64,000 nucleotides of DNA from Peribacillus sp. Bi96 (GCF_918698115.1 NZ_CAKKLV010000006.1:62001-126000); one strand, 5' to 3'. Positions 9,084 through 18,390 are shown, counted from the stretch's first letter. Notes: generated by a model not told the origin, from the sequence alone. A program made the numbers and translations.

Positions 9084-9134
9084 GGATAAATTAAACGGGC
9101 CTTGAGGTAATTCCTCAGCGGCCCGTTTTCACAT

Positions 9135-10040
9135 TTATAATACAAGTCTGTCTATCAACTTTATAAGCTCCGCAATTTCAGGTTTGCTGATTTGTGCGTC
9201 AGCCCCTACCACCTGCCCCTTATGGCGCAAGCTATCCGTAATCAAAGAAGAGAAAATAATGACCGGCAATATTGAGAGCTCACCACTTTCCTTTATTCTT
9301 CTAGTCAAATGATGACCATCCATTTGAGGCATCTCAATATCAGTAATCACCAATTGCACTACTTCTTCGACCACTTTTCCAGATTCAATCAAATTCTCTA
9401 AATAATTCATGGCATCAAGACCATTTTCATAAAACTCCAAGTACTTGAATTCAGCCTCTGACAATGTATCAAACAGCAGCTTTCTCAATAATGGGGAATC
9501 TTCTGCAATCAGGATTCTCTTGTCTGAGTTTTGCCGGATGCCGAGCTTTTTAACCTACTGGATGTTTATTCCCGATTCCGGATTGATTTCGACCACTATT
9601 CTTTCAAAATCGAGTAACAGTAACATTTCACCATTTAATTTTATGACCCCGATAATCTGACTTTCTAGTCCTTGATACATATCCGAAGGCTTTTCGATTT
9701 GGGACCACGAAATACGGTGTATCTGTGTAACCGTATGTACATGGAAAACCACTTTTTGCTGATTGAATTCCGCGACAATGAACTTATCCTGCTCAGGAGT
9801 TTCAGATGGAGGAAACCCTAGAGCATCCGCCACATTCACAACAGGCAGGACTTCTCCGCGGAGCTCTATGATCCCCTCAACATTTGGATGGGAATGGGGG
9901 ACAAGTGTGATGGGTACAGGATTAATGATTTCCTTCACCTTGATTACGTTAATGCCGAATTTATTCTTTCCGATGCCGAATTCCACTATCTCCAGCTCAT
10001 TCGTTCCACTTTCCAATAATATCCCTTTGTTTGCTTCCAT
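9135..10040 (-). pseudogene. cheV: Chemotaxis coupling protein CheV, interrupted by an in-frame amber stop
   Basis: CheV couples chemoreceptors to CheA and carries a phosphorylatable receiver for adaptation. Here a CheW-like domain (SGTNELEIVEFGIG ... VPHSHPNVEGIIELRGEVLPV) reads from ATG 10038-10040 to a TAG at 9555-9557. The same frame then continues without any shift for 22 codons (including KRILIAEDSPL) into the receiver (VITDIEMPQMDGH phosphorylation Asp, IIFSSLITD, ISKPE) ending at 9135. The linker is about one residue shorter than in B. subtilis CheV, so a single substitution, perhaps CAG to TAG, explains the break. A TTG at 9488 could restart translation but would lose the ED pair of the receiver. 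The start was chosen over an earlier frame opening at 10091 because it matches known CheV length. Confidence 0.88.
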
Positions 10041-10251
10041 TGGTTCATCTCGCCCTTCTCTTACTTTTTCAATTTTAGTTCCATAAACCATTTTACTAAA
10101 GCAGAAAATCCTGCTTGTCAGTTAACTAGGCCTATCATGATTTTATCTATGAACTCATACCTAATAATTCGGTTACTTATGTCTTTTGTTTAGGGCAAAG
10201 GAAAAAAAAGAATAAGAAGGGACTATTTATTAAATTAGCTCTTCAACCAAA

Positions 10252-10287
10252 CAAAAAAAGGAGCCTCTATCAAGCCCCCTTTTTTGT
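10252..10287 (-). terminator. Intrinsic terminator, probably for the corA transcript
   Basis: On the minus strand an A-rich arm and GGGGGCTT pair with GAGGCTCC, with one mismatch, and a run of seven T follows. It lies well past the corA stop, so the corA transcript may include the palindromes between. Confidence 0.7.
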
Positions 10288-10313
10288 TCGGCTACCAACG
10301 TCGCGGAAACCAT

Positions 10314-10353
10314 ATCGTGGAGTTTGTTTCTTCAATGAAACAAACTCCACGAT
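10314..10353. repeat. 17-bp perfect inverted repeat with 6-base loop
   Basis: Arm 10314-10330 (ATCGTGGAGTTTGTTTC) is exactly complementary to 10337-10353 around TTCAAT. No T-tract follows on either strand, so it does not look like an ordinary terminator. Confidence 0.9.
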
Positions 10354-10596
10354 TTAACCGACATTGTATAGACATGCCGGATCGTCGCTATATACCGCAC
10401 TGCAGCCCTTACAAACCCTATTCGTCCTCCTTTTAAATTCGTCACTTTAAATCCAGGAGTATTTTAGCCACTGATGTCGTGGGGCGACTTCAAAAGATAC
10501 TCTCAAAAACCGATAGGATACGATTCCAGCGGGTATCCATATGATGCTTCCAGCAATGATGGGCGGGCCAAAGCCCAACCAAAATCCGCCCTGTTT

Positions 10597-11571
10597 TCAG
10601 TTCTTTCGCGATCTTTTCCTTGGATTGAGCCAACCTTTTTTAACAAAGTATAAAAACATCATCAAGGCAATTCCACCCATCAATCCAAGGATGAGGAAAT
10701 AGCCATAGTGCCAATTTAACTCAGGCATATTTTCAAAATTCATCCCATATACACCTACTATGAAAGTCAGCGGCATGAAAATGGTAGTGATGACAGTCAA
10801 AGTCATCATCGTTGAATTCATATTATTAGAGTTCACAGACAAATAACTATCCCGGATATCGGAGGAGAAATCTCGATAGGATTCCAGCATTTCAGTCAAT
10901 TTAAGAAGATGATCGTACACATCATTAAAATAAAGGTGCTGATCTTTTAAATAATTGAGACGCTCAGATGAAATCATTCTGTACAACAAATCACGCATCG
11001 GTAAAATGGTCCGGCGGAGCCTTGACATATCCGTACGCAAATCGAATAGCTGATCCATCAGGTCGTTTATCGTTTCATTTTCAGTATTGTCCTCAATGCT
11101 CCCCAATTCGCTCTCCATTTTATAAACAGGAGGGAAAAATTCATCGACGATCCTGTCAATTAGCCTGTGCATCAAGAAAAAGGGACCCTGCTTCAACATT
11201 TTATTTCCAGAAATTTCTTCCCACACCTTTTCAACTTCAGGCATTTCTTCCTTATGAAAAGTGATTATCCATTTTTCTCCAACAAACATATCCAATTCAA
11301 CGGCTCTAAATACCTTTTGCCTGAGAGCATGTATCACAAGAAATTGATAGTTTTCATAAAAATCCATTTTAGGGCGTTGGTTAAAGTCATCCAGGCAGTC
11401 TTCTATTGCCAGCGGATGAAAGTGAAAATGAGTGGATAAAAGTTCGATTTCCTTGTTTGTCGGGTTGGAAAAATCAACCCAATACCACTCGATATCCGGA
11501 TTATTCATTTCTAATAGCGGTAAATCAAAACTGACTTCTTGGTTTGAAGTTATCGCACAAGTCCTTATCAT
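10597..11571 (-). CDS. corA: CorA-family magnesium/divalent metal transporter
   Basis: A 324-residue homopentameric-channel type transporter. It has a long acidic cytoplasmic domain at residues 1-260 and two C-terminal membrane helices. The signature YGMNF lies at the end of TM1 (FIVGVYGMNFENMPEL) and a basic tail (KKGWLNPRKRSRKN) follows TM2. CorA proteins import Mg2+, and some family members export or carry Co2+, Ni2+ or Zn2+. GAGGG before ATG 11569-11571 decides the start over an earlier in-frame TTG. It is monocistronic, with no visible M-box riboswitch upstream. Confidence 0.92.
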   Translation of the reverse strand: MIRTCAITSNQEVSFDLPLLEMNNPDIEWYWVDFSNPTNKEIELLSTHFHFHPLAIEDCLDDFNQRPKMDFYENYQFLVIHALRQKVFRAVELDMFVGEKWIITFHKEEMPEVEKVWEEISGNKMLKQGPFFLMHRLIDRIVDEFFPPVYKMESELGSIEDNTENETINDLMDQLFDLRTDMSRLRRTILPMRDLLYRMISSERLNYLKDQHLYFNDVYDHLLKLTEMLESYRDFSSDIRDSYLSVNSNNMNSTMMTLTVITTIFMPLTFIVGVYGMNFENMPELNWHYGYFLILGLMGGIALMMFLYFVKKGWLNPRKRSRKN

Positions 11572-11730
11572 ATGTATCAACCCTCAAAGTTTTCTTATCT
11601 TTCATTATACCTTTAATTCATTAATCTCAAAAAGTATTTCTCCCTCATCCAAACTAAATGATAAAATAGAATGGATCCGTCAAACATAGTACATAAGCTC
11701 ATGAAGTTTGAAAAGGGAGGATATTCATAG

Positions 11731-12873
11731 ATGGAGCATTTAGTTAACCCTCTAGTAAAAGACGTTCAAATATCAGGAATCCGTAAATTCTACAATATGG
11801 TAGCTGATATCGAAGGCACCATTTCTTTAACGATCGGACAGCCAGACTTTCCAACTCCAATGCATATTAAAGAAGCGGCAAAACAAGCCATTGATCATGA
11901 TTATACCGTTTATACTCACAATGCCGGCTATCTCGAATTAAGGGAAGCAGCATCGGAATATATTAAGGATAAATACAAACTAACCTACGATCCAGCCGAT
12001 GAAGTCATAGTGACCTCTGGTGCTAGTGAAGGCATTGATATTACATTCCGAACGATCCTCGTCCCTGGGAATGAAGTTATATTACCAGGACCGGTATATC
12101 CAGGATACGAACCCATCATTAAAATGTGCGGTGCAGCTCCCATCTATGCCGATACAACCAAAAATGGATTTCGTTTGACGGCAGATATTATTGAAAAATA
12201 CATAACTGATCAAACGCGTTGCATCGTTTTGCCATATCCATCGAATCCGACTGGGGTCACATTATCTGCCGAAGAATTATTGGATATTGCCGAACTCGTA
12301 CGGGGCAAGGACATCTTCATATTGGCTGATGAGATATACAGTGAACTTGTATTTGATCAGGAACATGTATCGATTGCCACATTCTTAAAAGAACAAACCA
12401 TCGTCCTGAATGGTTTGTCCAAGTCTCATTCCATGACAGGGTGGAGAATTGGCCTTCTGTTTGCGCCCAAATCCATCTCTTTGCATATCCTGAAGGTCCA
12501 TCAATACAATGTAACTTGTGCCTCTTCCATATCTCAGAGAGCTGCCTTGGCTGCATTGACAGCGGGCAAGGATGATGCCATTCCGATGAAGAACGAGTAT
12601 GCAAGGAGACGAGAATATGTATACAATCGCTTACAAGCAATGAATTTGGAAATAGTCAAGCCAAATGGTGCCTTTTACTTCTTTATAAAGCTTCCTGAAG
12701 GGTATACCTCTTCTCTTGACTTTTGCCTCAAGCTCGTTAAACAGGAAAAAGTGGCTGTAGTCCCTGGAGACGCGTTCTCTCCTCTCGGCGAAGGGTACTT
12801 CAGGATATCTTATGCCTATTCCATGGAAACCTTGGAAAAAGCTTTGAATCGAATTGAAGCTTTTTTAGCTTAA
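11731..12873 (+). CDS. patA: Aminotransferase A (PLP-dependent, class I/II)
   Basis: A 380-residue fold-type I aminotransferase. Cofactor residues are visible: the SNPTG Asn near 172, Asp200 and Tyr203 (ILADEIYSELVF), and Schiff-base Lys231 in GLSKSHSMTGWRIG. A substrate-carboxylate Arg is likely in YFRISYA near the C-terminus. B. subtilis PatA takes part in amino-acid transamination (aspartate/lysine-related and aromatic) and lies next to cheV, as here. AAAAGGGAGGA precedes the ATG and a strong bidirectional terminator follows. Confidence 0.9.
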   Translation: MEHLVNPLVKDVQISGIRKFYNMVADIEGTISLTIGQPDFPTPMHIKEAAKQAIDHDYTVYTHNAGYLELREAASEYIKDKYKLTYDPADEVIVTSGASEGIDITFRTILVPGNEVILPGPVYPGYEPIIKMCGAAPIYADTTKNGFRLTADIIEKYITDQTRCIVLPYPSNPTGVTLSAEELLDIAELVRGKDIFILADEIYSELVFDQEHVSIATFLKEQTIVLNGLSKSHSMTGWRIGLLFAPKSISLHILKVHQYNVTCASSISQRAALAALTAGKDDAIPMKNEYARRREYVYNRLQAMNLEIVKPNGAFYFFIKLPEGYTSSLDFCLKLVKQEKVAVVPGDAFSPLGEGYFRISYAYSMETLEKALNRIEAFLA

Positions 12874-12886
12874 GGTTAATCGAAAA

Positions 12887-12926
12887 AAAAAGTGGCCTTC
12901 AATAGAATCATTGAAGGCCGCTTTTT
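12887..12926. terminator. Bidirectional terminator after patA
   Basis: The stem GGCCTTCAAT/ATTGAAGGCC (12894-12903 with 12910-12919) is extended by A/T pairing on both sides, with T-runs on both strands. It can serve patA and the convergent gene ending at 12966. Confidence 0.9.
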
Positions 12927-12965
12927 CCATTTCCCAAAATTTCTTTTTCACCATGCTAGATACTG

Positions 12966-13331
12966 CTAATACAATCTACGTAAAAAACGAATTTCCCGAT
13001 ATCCTTCTTCCTTATTTGTCGTGGTAAGGCTCACTTCAACAATGGATCCAAGTAAATCGGCCATCACATCTTCAAATTCCTTTGAGGAGCGCGGTTTTGA
13101 AAGACCTAAACTTTTCAATTCGCGCATCAGGATTTGGAAACCGGCATTCGTTTCGATATGACTGAATTTCACCGGCAAGATTAGCGGACTTTCATTCATT
13201 AATTTAAGATCCCAACGTATGGGCTTAGTTTGATGAATGGTTTTTTCGCGTTTAAAACCTTCAATCCTGACAATATATCGACCATCTTCCAATTCCTGAA
13301 ATTTCATATTGATGTCATCGAATTCACCCAT
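12966..13331 (-). CDS. Hypothetical protein
   Basis: A 121-residue soluble protein beginning MGEFDDINMKFQELEDGRY. Alternating polar and hydrophobic residues suggest a beta-rich N-terminal half (YIVRIEGFKREKTI, RWDLKLMNESPLILPVKFSHI) followed by helices and a closing strand (EVSLTTTNKEEGYREIRFLRR). This layout slightly resembles small phage-type single-strand-binding (DUF669-like) proteins, but that is only an impression. ATG 13329-13331 is chosen because AAAAAGGAG lies 8 bases upstream; an earlier in-frame GTG overlaps the SD. Confidence 0.65.
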   Translation of the reverse strand: MGEFDDINMKFQELEDGRYIVRIEGFKREKTIHQTKPIRWDLKLMNESPLILPVKFSHIETNAGFQILMRELKSLGLSKPRSSKEFEDVMADLLGSIVEVSLTTTNKEEGYREIRFLRRLY

Positions 13332-13396
13332 AACGATCACTCCTTTTTGTAAAGGCTGTCGCTATCAGCTTATTCATGAAAAAGGAACGGTAGCAC

Positions 13397-14269
13397 TTAA
13401 TTATAGTGTTTATATAACGCCTGGGTGCCGCTATTTTCCTCCCCAGCTTCTGCCAGGCCTTCATATAGGGATTTGCTCAGGCTTAATCCTGGCGCATCCA
13501 TTCCCATTCTTTCTGCTTCATCAAGTGCGATCTTCATATCCTTAATGAAATGCTTGATATAAAAGCCTGGTTCAAAATCCCCTTTGACCATACGCGGCAC
13601 TAGATTGGACAGTGACCAGCTCCCAGCAGAACCCGATGAAATACTTTGCAGAACGCGGTGTGGATCCAATCCCGCCTTTTTGGCATAAGAAATCGCTTCA
13701 GTCACTCCGATCATATTGGATGCTATGGCGATTTGATTGCACATTTTCGTATGCTGTCCAGATCCAGCCGGGCCTTGATGGACTACATTACTGCCCATGA
13801 TTTCAAAAATGGGACGTACCGCTTCGAACGCCTCGCTATCACCGCCGACCATGATCGTAAGCTTCGCATCACGTGCACCGATATCTCCACCTGAAACAGG
13901 TGCATCCAATGATTCCATTCCTTTTTTCTTGGCTTCCTCGGCTATTTTCACAGCCAAAGATGGAGTGGAGGTCGTCATATCGATTAAATAGGTACCCGCT
14001 TTCCCATTCTCGATAAGCCCATCGTCTCCTAGGTAAATTTCTTCAACATCGCTAGGATACCCTACCATGGAAATGATTACATTAGCGTTCTGTGCGATGT
14101 CCTTAGGTGCCTTTACCCACTTTGCTCCCAGTTGCAGCAGATCGCTTGCCTTATCTTTCGTCCTTGTATAAACAAATACCTCATATCCTGCCTTAAGCAG
14201 ATTTCTGGCCATGCTTTTCCCCATGACCCCTAAACCTATGAATCCGATTGCTTCGTTCGATTGCTTCAC
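13397..14269 (-). CDS. ykwC: NAD(P)-dependent beta-hydroxyacid dehydrogenase, YkwC-like
   Basis: A 290-residue enzyme of the 3-hydroxyisobutyrate/6-phosphogluconate dehydrogenase family. It has an N-terminal Rossmann motif GFIGLGVMGKSMARNL, the substrate signature DAPVSGGDIGA near residue 120, and the catalytic Lys region GSGQHTKMCNQ near 170. The all-alpha C-terminal domain follows. It is close to B. subtilis YkwC, whose physiological substrate is not well established. The gene is followed downstream by the hypothetical at 12966 and preceded by an SDR gene 37 bases away, so the two may be co-transcribed. Confidence 0.88.
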   Translation of the reverse strand: MKQSNEAIGFIGLGVMGKSMARNLLKAGYEVFVYTRTKDKASDLLQLGAKWVKAPKDIAQNANVIISMVGYPSDVEEIYLGDDGLIENGKAGTYLIDMTTSTPSLAVKIAEEAKKKGMESLDAPVSGGDIGARDAKLTIMVGGDSEAFEAVRPIFEIMGSNVVHQGPAGSGQHTKMCNQIAIASNMIGVTEAISYAKKAGLDPHRVLQSISSGSAGSWSLSNLVPRMVKGDFEPGFYIKHFIKDMKIALDEAERMGMDAPGLSLSKSLYEGLAEAGEENSGTQALYKHYN

Positions 14270-14306
14270 TGCAAATTCCTCCCAATCATTATGTGGAAAA
14301 TAACCC

Positions 14307-15092
14307 TTAAATTGATTTTACCATTCCTCCGTCTACTAAATACGACTGGCCCGTTAAATATGTATTGGCACCCGAAACAAGGAAAGTAACGAACCTAGCA
14401 AATTCCTCAGGTTCCCCGTACCGCCCAAGAGGGATTTTATTAATGGCTTGTTCAGTGATCACCTCAGGAGTGACCCCTTGTTTCTCTGCATTCATATTAT
14501 CAAGGTGCTGAACGCGGTCTGTGGCGATCCTGCCAGGAGCAACTGTATTGATCAAAATCTGATCTGGAGCTAACTCAGTAGCCAACGTCTTTGACAATCC
14601 AACAATTGCAGTCCGGAATGTATTCGATAATATCAGTCCCGGAATCGGTTCCTTGATGGATGAAGATGCAATATTGATGATTTTACCGCCCTGTTTTTTT
14701 AGGTGGGGCAGGCTCTCACGGATTGTCCTGATGTAGCTTAGTAAATTAAGTTCAAAAGATTGTTGCCAATCTTCATCATTGAAATCTGTAAATGATCCCC
14801 CTGGAGGACCTCCGGCGTTATTAATAAGAATGTCGATACTGCCGAACTCTGCAGCTGTTTCCTCAACCAAGCTTTTAATATCTTCCGTTTTTGTTATATC
14901 CGTTGCCTTATATGCAACTTTACCCGCCCCAAGCTGCGCTAACTCCCTTTGCACGTCGGCAAGCTTTTCTCCATCACGGCTGGCAAGCATGACATTTGCT
15001 CCTTCTTTAACCAATTCTGCTGCTATCGCCTTCCCCAAACCTTGGCTTGAAGCTAAAATCAAAGCATTTTTCTTGTTCAAATGTAATTCCAT
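14307..15092 (-). CDS. SDR-family protein with altered catalytic site
   Basis: A 261-residue short-chain dehydrogenase/reductase fold. The cofactor loop is ASSQGLGKAIA (the usual TGxxxGIG is changed to ASSQGLG), and NNAGG and the Ser of NIASSS are present. The C-terminal LTGQSYLVDGG is typical. The usual Tyr-xxx-Lys is replaced by Ser and Arg (LSNTFRTAIVG, near residues 152-162). A subgroup of beta-ketoacyl-reductase-like SDRs carries this change, so it may be a real variant enzyme and not a dead one. It probably shares a transcript with ykwC. Confidence 0.85.
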   Translation of the reverse strand: MELHLNKKNALILASSQGLGKAIAAELVKEGANVMLASRDGEKLADVQRELAQLGAGKVAYKATDITKTEDIKSLVEETAAEFGSIDILINNAGGPPGGSFTDFNDEDWQQSFELNLLSYIRTIRESLPHLKKQGGKIINIASSSIKEPIPGLILSNTFRTAIVGLSKTLATELAPDQILINTVAPGRIATDRVQHLDNMNAEKQGVTPEVITEQAINKIPLGRYGEPEEFARFVTFLVSGANTYLTGQSYLVDGGMVKSI

Positions 15093-15210
15093 ATGATTTC
15101 CTCCATTCTCGTAAAATAAAAATATATATATCCATTATATCGTTAATGCTGAAAAGTGAAAAATCTGAATAATCATCCTTGTTTTTTCTTTGGTTTTAAA
15201 TTGTTAACCC

Positions 15211-15242
15211 AAAAAAATTGCCGGTTGGATAGCCCAACCGGC
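15211..15242 (-). terminator. Second intrinsic terminator downstream of ptsI
   Basis: A perfect 9-bp stem GCCGGTTGG/CCAACCGGC (15220-15228 with 15234-15242) has a 5-base loop and is followed on the minus strand by AATTTTTTT. It lies about 110 bases beyond the ptsI terminator with no gene between. Confidence 0.85.
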
Positions 15243-15351
15243 GTCAAAGGGGGAAATGAGAATGTCAGCTGCCCTACTAGAGCAAAACAACTGTGCTTGC
15301 TTTTTAAATACCCCCATTTTCTTGGAATAAACATTCTTCCTAAAAAAATTA
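15211..15351 (-). ncRNA. Candidate small RNA between two terminators
   Basis: The stretch between the ptsHI terminator and the terminator at 15211-15242 has no plausible gene. On the minus strand it contains paired G/C segments (GCAAGCAC, AGGGCAGCTGAC) and a C-rich single-stranded element CATTTCCCCCTTTGA just before the terminator stem. C-rich loops of this kind pair with Shine-Dalgarno sequences in RsaE/RoxS-type regulators. No clear promoter is visible, so it may instead be a 3'-end-derived RNA or a back-up terminator for ptsI. The call is tentative. Confidence 0.3.
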
Positions 15352-15395
15352 CAAACAGCCCCCCCAACGAAGATTCTATGGAGGGGGCTGTTTTT
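15352..15395. terminator. ptsHI operon terminator
   Basis: The arms AAACAGCCCCC (from 15354) and GGGGGCTGTTTTT (to about 15395) form a GC-rich stem 14 bases beyond the ptsI stop codon. On the minus strand GTTTGTAATTTTTTT follows. Confidence 0.85.
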
Positions 15396-15408
15396 CACTA
15401 TTTAATTA

Positions 15409-17124
15409 TCATTTCAAAGCGTTTACTACCGCTTCTTTCACATTATCATTCGTATCCATCATTAAAACTTCTTGAGATAGTTTTTTCATATCTTCAAGCG
15501 TAAGTTGGCTAATTAAAGAACGTGCTTTTAAAATCGAGGTTGCACTCATTGAGAATTCATCGAGTCCCATTCCGATCAGGATCGGGATAGCCACTTCATC
15601 TCCAGCCATCTCTCCGCACATCCCAGCCCATTTTCCTTCTTTATGAGCTGCATCTATGACCATTTTAACCAAGCGTAAAATCGATGGATTATATGGTTGG
15701 TATAAATATGATACTCTCTCATTCATTCGGTCAGCGGCCATCGTATACTGAATCAAGTCATTAGTCCCTATGCTGAAGAAATCGACTTCCTTAGCAAATA
15801 TGTCCGCCATCACTGCAGTTGAAGGGATTTCGACCATAATTCCAACTTCAATTTTTTCAGCAACCTGAATACCATTATCAAGCAATTCCTGCCTAACTTC
15901 AGCCAATACAGCTTTAGCTTCGCGGAATTCAGCTAATGTGGCAATCATCGGGAACATGATCTTCAGATCACCGTAAATGCTTGCACGAAGCAGGGCACGG
16001 AGCTGTGTCCTGAAAATCTCCTGCTCATTTAGGCAAAGCCGAATCGCACGGTAACCAAGGAAAGGATTCATTTCCTTAGGAAGATCTAGGTACGGCAACT
16101 CCTTGTCACCGCCTATATCTAGCGTTCTGACGACTACAGGCTTTCCTGACATTCCTTCAAGCACGGCTTTATATGCCTCGAACTGTTCTTCTTCACTCGG
16201 AAAGTCATTTCTGCCCATATAAAGAAATTCTGTACGGTATAACCCGATTCCTTCACCACCATTTTGATGAACGCCCTCAAGATCTTTCGGTGTGCCTATA
16301 TTGGCAGCCAATTCCACATGATGACCATCTTTTGTAACCGTTTGTTCATGAACGAGCTTAGCCCACTCAGCCTTTTGCATAGCATAGGAAACTTGTTCCT
16401 CTTCGTAGCGTTTTACGAGTTCAGGAGTAGGATTGATATGAACCTCACCCTTTAACCCATCAATAATGATCATGTCACCATTTTCAATGGACGATGTTAC
16501 TGATTTTGCACCAACGACAGCAGGGATTTCCAATGAACGTGCCATTATTGCTGAGTGAGATGTACGTCCCCCGATATCGGTCGTGAATCCCTTAACATAA
16601 ACCGGGTTCAACTGTGCTGTATCGGAAGGAGTCAAGTCCTCCGCAATAATAATCACTTCTTCAGCAATCAAGCTTGGATTTGGAATATGAACACCTAAGA
16701 GATGTGACAACACCCTCTTAGTGACGTCACGGATATCCGCTGCACGTTCCTTCATGTATTCATTATCCATTTGTTCAAACATTGTAATGAACATACTTGC
16801 TGTCTCATTTAGGGAAAACTCAGCGTTGACGTTTTCGGATTGGATTCTATCTTGTATAGGAGTAATAAGTTCCGGGTCAGCCAAAACAAGTAGGTGCGCG
16901 TCAAAAATAGCGGCTTTATCCGCCCCTAAATCCTTTTCTGCTTTTTCCCTTATTACTTCCAATTCATTTGTTGACTTTTGAATAGCTTCCTTAAAACGGG
17001 ATATTTCCGCCCCGACATCTTCTATGCTTCTTTTTTCAATCGATAGATCTGGCTCAGTCAGTCGATAGGCTTTAGCGATGGCTATTCCGTTTGAAGCTGC
17101 TATTCCACTAATCAAAGTGGACAT
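15409..17124 (-). CDS. ptsI: PTS enzyme I (phosphoenolpyruvate-protein phosphotransferase)
   Basis: A 571-residue cytoplasmic enzyme that takes phosphate from PEP and passes it to HPr for sugar uptake. The phosphorylated His190 lies in [12 protein letters not shown]. The PEP-binding barrel contains [30 protein letters not shown] and the active Cys of [11 protein letters not shown]. Length is normal for the family. Its ATG overlaps the ptsH stop codon by one base (TAATG), so the two are translationally coupled. ptsG is not adjacent, unlike in B. subtilis. Confidence 0.97.
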   Translation of the reverse strand: MSTLISGIAASNGIAIAKAYRLTEPDLSIEKRSIEDVGAEISRFKEAIQKSTNELEVIREKAEKDLGADKAAIFDAHLLVLADPELITPIQDRIQSENVNAEFSLNETASMFITMFEQMDNEYMKERAADIRDVTKRVLSHLLGVHIPNPSLIAEEVIIIAEDLTPSDTAQLNPVYVKGFTTDIGGRTSHSAIMARSLEIPAVVGAKSVTSSIENGDMIIIDGLKGEVHINPTPELVKRYEEEQVSYAMQKAEWAKLVHEQTVTKDGHHVELAANIGTPKDLEGVHQNGGEGIGLYRTEFLYMGRNDFPSEEEQFEAYKAVLEGMSGKPVVVRTLDIGGDKELPYLDLPKEMNPFLGYRAIRLCLNEQEIFRTQLRALLRASIYGDLKIMFPMIATLAEFREAKAVLAEVRQELLDNGIQVAEKIEVGIMVEIPSTAVMADIFAKEVDFFSIGTNDLIQYTMAADRMNERVSYLYQPYNPSILRLVKMVIDAAHKEGKWAGMCGEMAGDEVAIPILIGMGLDEFSMSATSILKARSLISQLTLEDMKKLSQEVLMMDTNDNVKEAVVNALK

Positions 17125-17390
17125 TATTCTGCTAATCCTTCTCTGTTCAATGTTTCAGCAAGTGTGTTTAATGCATCATTTTCATCGCTTCCCTCGGCAG
17201 TAATCGTAATTTCTGCCCCTTTGCCGATACCTAGGGACATTACACCCATAATGGACTTAAGGTTCACTTTTTTCTCTTTGTAAGCAAGATTTATTTCTGA
17301 ATCAAACTTTCCAGCAGCTTGTACAAGCAATGTAGCCGGACGAGCATGAATTCCTGTTTCTGCAGTTACTGTAAATGTTTTTTCTACCAT
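17124..17390 (-). CDS. ptsH: PTS phosphocarrier protein HPr
   Basis: An 88-residue HPr. With the start at ATG 17388-17390, after AAAGGAG, the active site falls at His15 ([10 protein letters not shown]) and the regulatory HprK site at Ser46 ([12 protein letters not shown]), exactly as in known HPr. The longer frame from TTG 17399 would break this numbering. HPr carries phosphate from enzyme I to sugar-specific EIIA proteins. In the Ser46-phosphorylated form it is the CcpA corepressor in Bacillus. Confidence 0.97.
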   Translation of the reverse strand: MVEKTFTVTAETGIHARPATLLVQAAGKFDSEINLAYKEKKVNLKSIMGVMSLGIGKGAEITITAEGSDENDALNTLAETLNREGLAE

Positions 17391-17604
17391 ATAAATCAAT
17401 CTCCTTTAAGATAAATTAACAAAAATAGGTTATGTAAGGGGGTTTCTATTTCCACTCAGGAAAGAACTGAAAAAAGAAATGCCCTTTTCCTTAACAGAAT
17501 AGCATTATCATTCCCAACAAACAAACCAAAACTATCTAGTACCTAAAAAATAGTACAAAAATATAGATGGAACTGCAACTATTACTTTTCAGATTTATTA
17601 ATAA

Positions 17605-18390
17605 TTATATGGACAATTGAGCATTTTTGGTAAAAAAGGCTCTGAAACTCAACATAATGAAAAGAACCACCGTTAATGAAACACTCCCGAGAATTCCGAT
17701 AAGTATGGCAATTTGGTATTCTATTGCGATGAGCGGACTTATCCCAGACATAATTTGACCTGTCATCATTCCTGGAAGGAAAATAATCCCCATCCCGAGC
17801 ATATTGTTCAAAGTTGGAAGTACTGCCGAATCGAATGCAGCATCTACATATTTCTTGACAGCCCTTTTCGGAGTCGCTCCCAGCATCAGCATCGCCTCTA
17901 CCTTTTCACGATTACTGCATATCCCATCATGGAGGTTTTTAAGCGCCAACGTCACTCCAGTCATAGCATTCCCCACGATCATCCCTGCTATTGGAATGAA
18001 ATATCTTGGCTCATACCAAGGAGTGAAATGGATCACCACCACATTAAAATAAAACAAGGCCGCCATGGGACCTGTCAACATACTTAGGATAACCATCCTT
18101 TTGATTTTCTTGTTGAGCGTATAGGGCACTTGCTTAAAAATATTATGGATGGAGAACAGGGCCATCGCACATAAAAATCCTAAGGAAAGTAAAGGGTGGG
18201 GATTTTCAAAGATATATGTCAAAACATAACCGGCAAGAATAAGTTGGACTGTCATCCGCACCGTAGCGAGAATGATTTGCTTTTCCCTTGAAATCCCTCT
18301 CCATTTCACGATAATCAGCAGAACGACAACAAAGACGTAGGCCGCACAAAGACGCCAGAACTCAATATCTATTATCCCATTCCCCTCCAT
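17605..18390 (-). CDS. FetB-type ABC transporter permease (YjkA/YbbM-like)
   Basis: A 261-residue membrane protein of the UPF0014 (FetB) family with about six or seven helices. The conserved patches AIAGMIVGNAMTGVTLAL-like (here IPIAGMIVGNAMTGVTLAL), EAMLMLGATPKRAVKKY and FLPGMMTGQIMSG are all present. In E. coli, FetAB exports iron and protects against oxidative stress; the B. subtilis counterparts are YjkA/YjkB. Its start overlaps the stop of the ATPase gene by one base (TAATG), which marks a two-gene operon. Confidence 0.88.
   Translation of the reverse strand: MEGNGIIDIEFWRLCAAYVFVVVLLIIVKWRGISREKQIILATVRMTVQLILAGYVLTYIFENPHPLLSLGFLCAMALFSIHNIFKQVPYTLNKKIKRMVILSMLTGPMAALFYFNVVVIHFTPWYEPRYFIPIAGMIVGNAMTGVTLALKNLHDGICSNREKVEAMLMLGATPKRAVKKYVDAAFDSAVLPTLNNMLGMGIIFLPGMMTGQIMSGISPLIAIEYQIAILIGILGSVSLTVVLFIMLSFRAFFTKNAQLSI

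Larger units (their letters stand above)
10041..10596. other. Long intergenic region between corA and cheV
   Basis: About 550 bases hold no convincing gene. They contain an intrinsic terminator (10252-10287), a 17-bp perfect inverted repeat (10314-10353), a GGATAC/GTATCC hairpin near 10517-10540, and a GGGCGG/CCGCCC hairpin at 10561-10592 just after the corA stop that lacks a T-tract. An AAAAGGAGG-like sequence on the minus strand near 10425-10435 is not followed by an open frame. Confidence 0.6.

Noticed and set aside
15243-15351. c-di-GMP (GEMM-I) riboswitch in the ptsI downstream region
   Set aside because: GCACAG is present, but the GGCAAACC and GACGCAAAGCC elements needed for the class are missing and no gene follows in sense.
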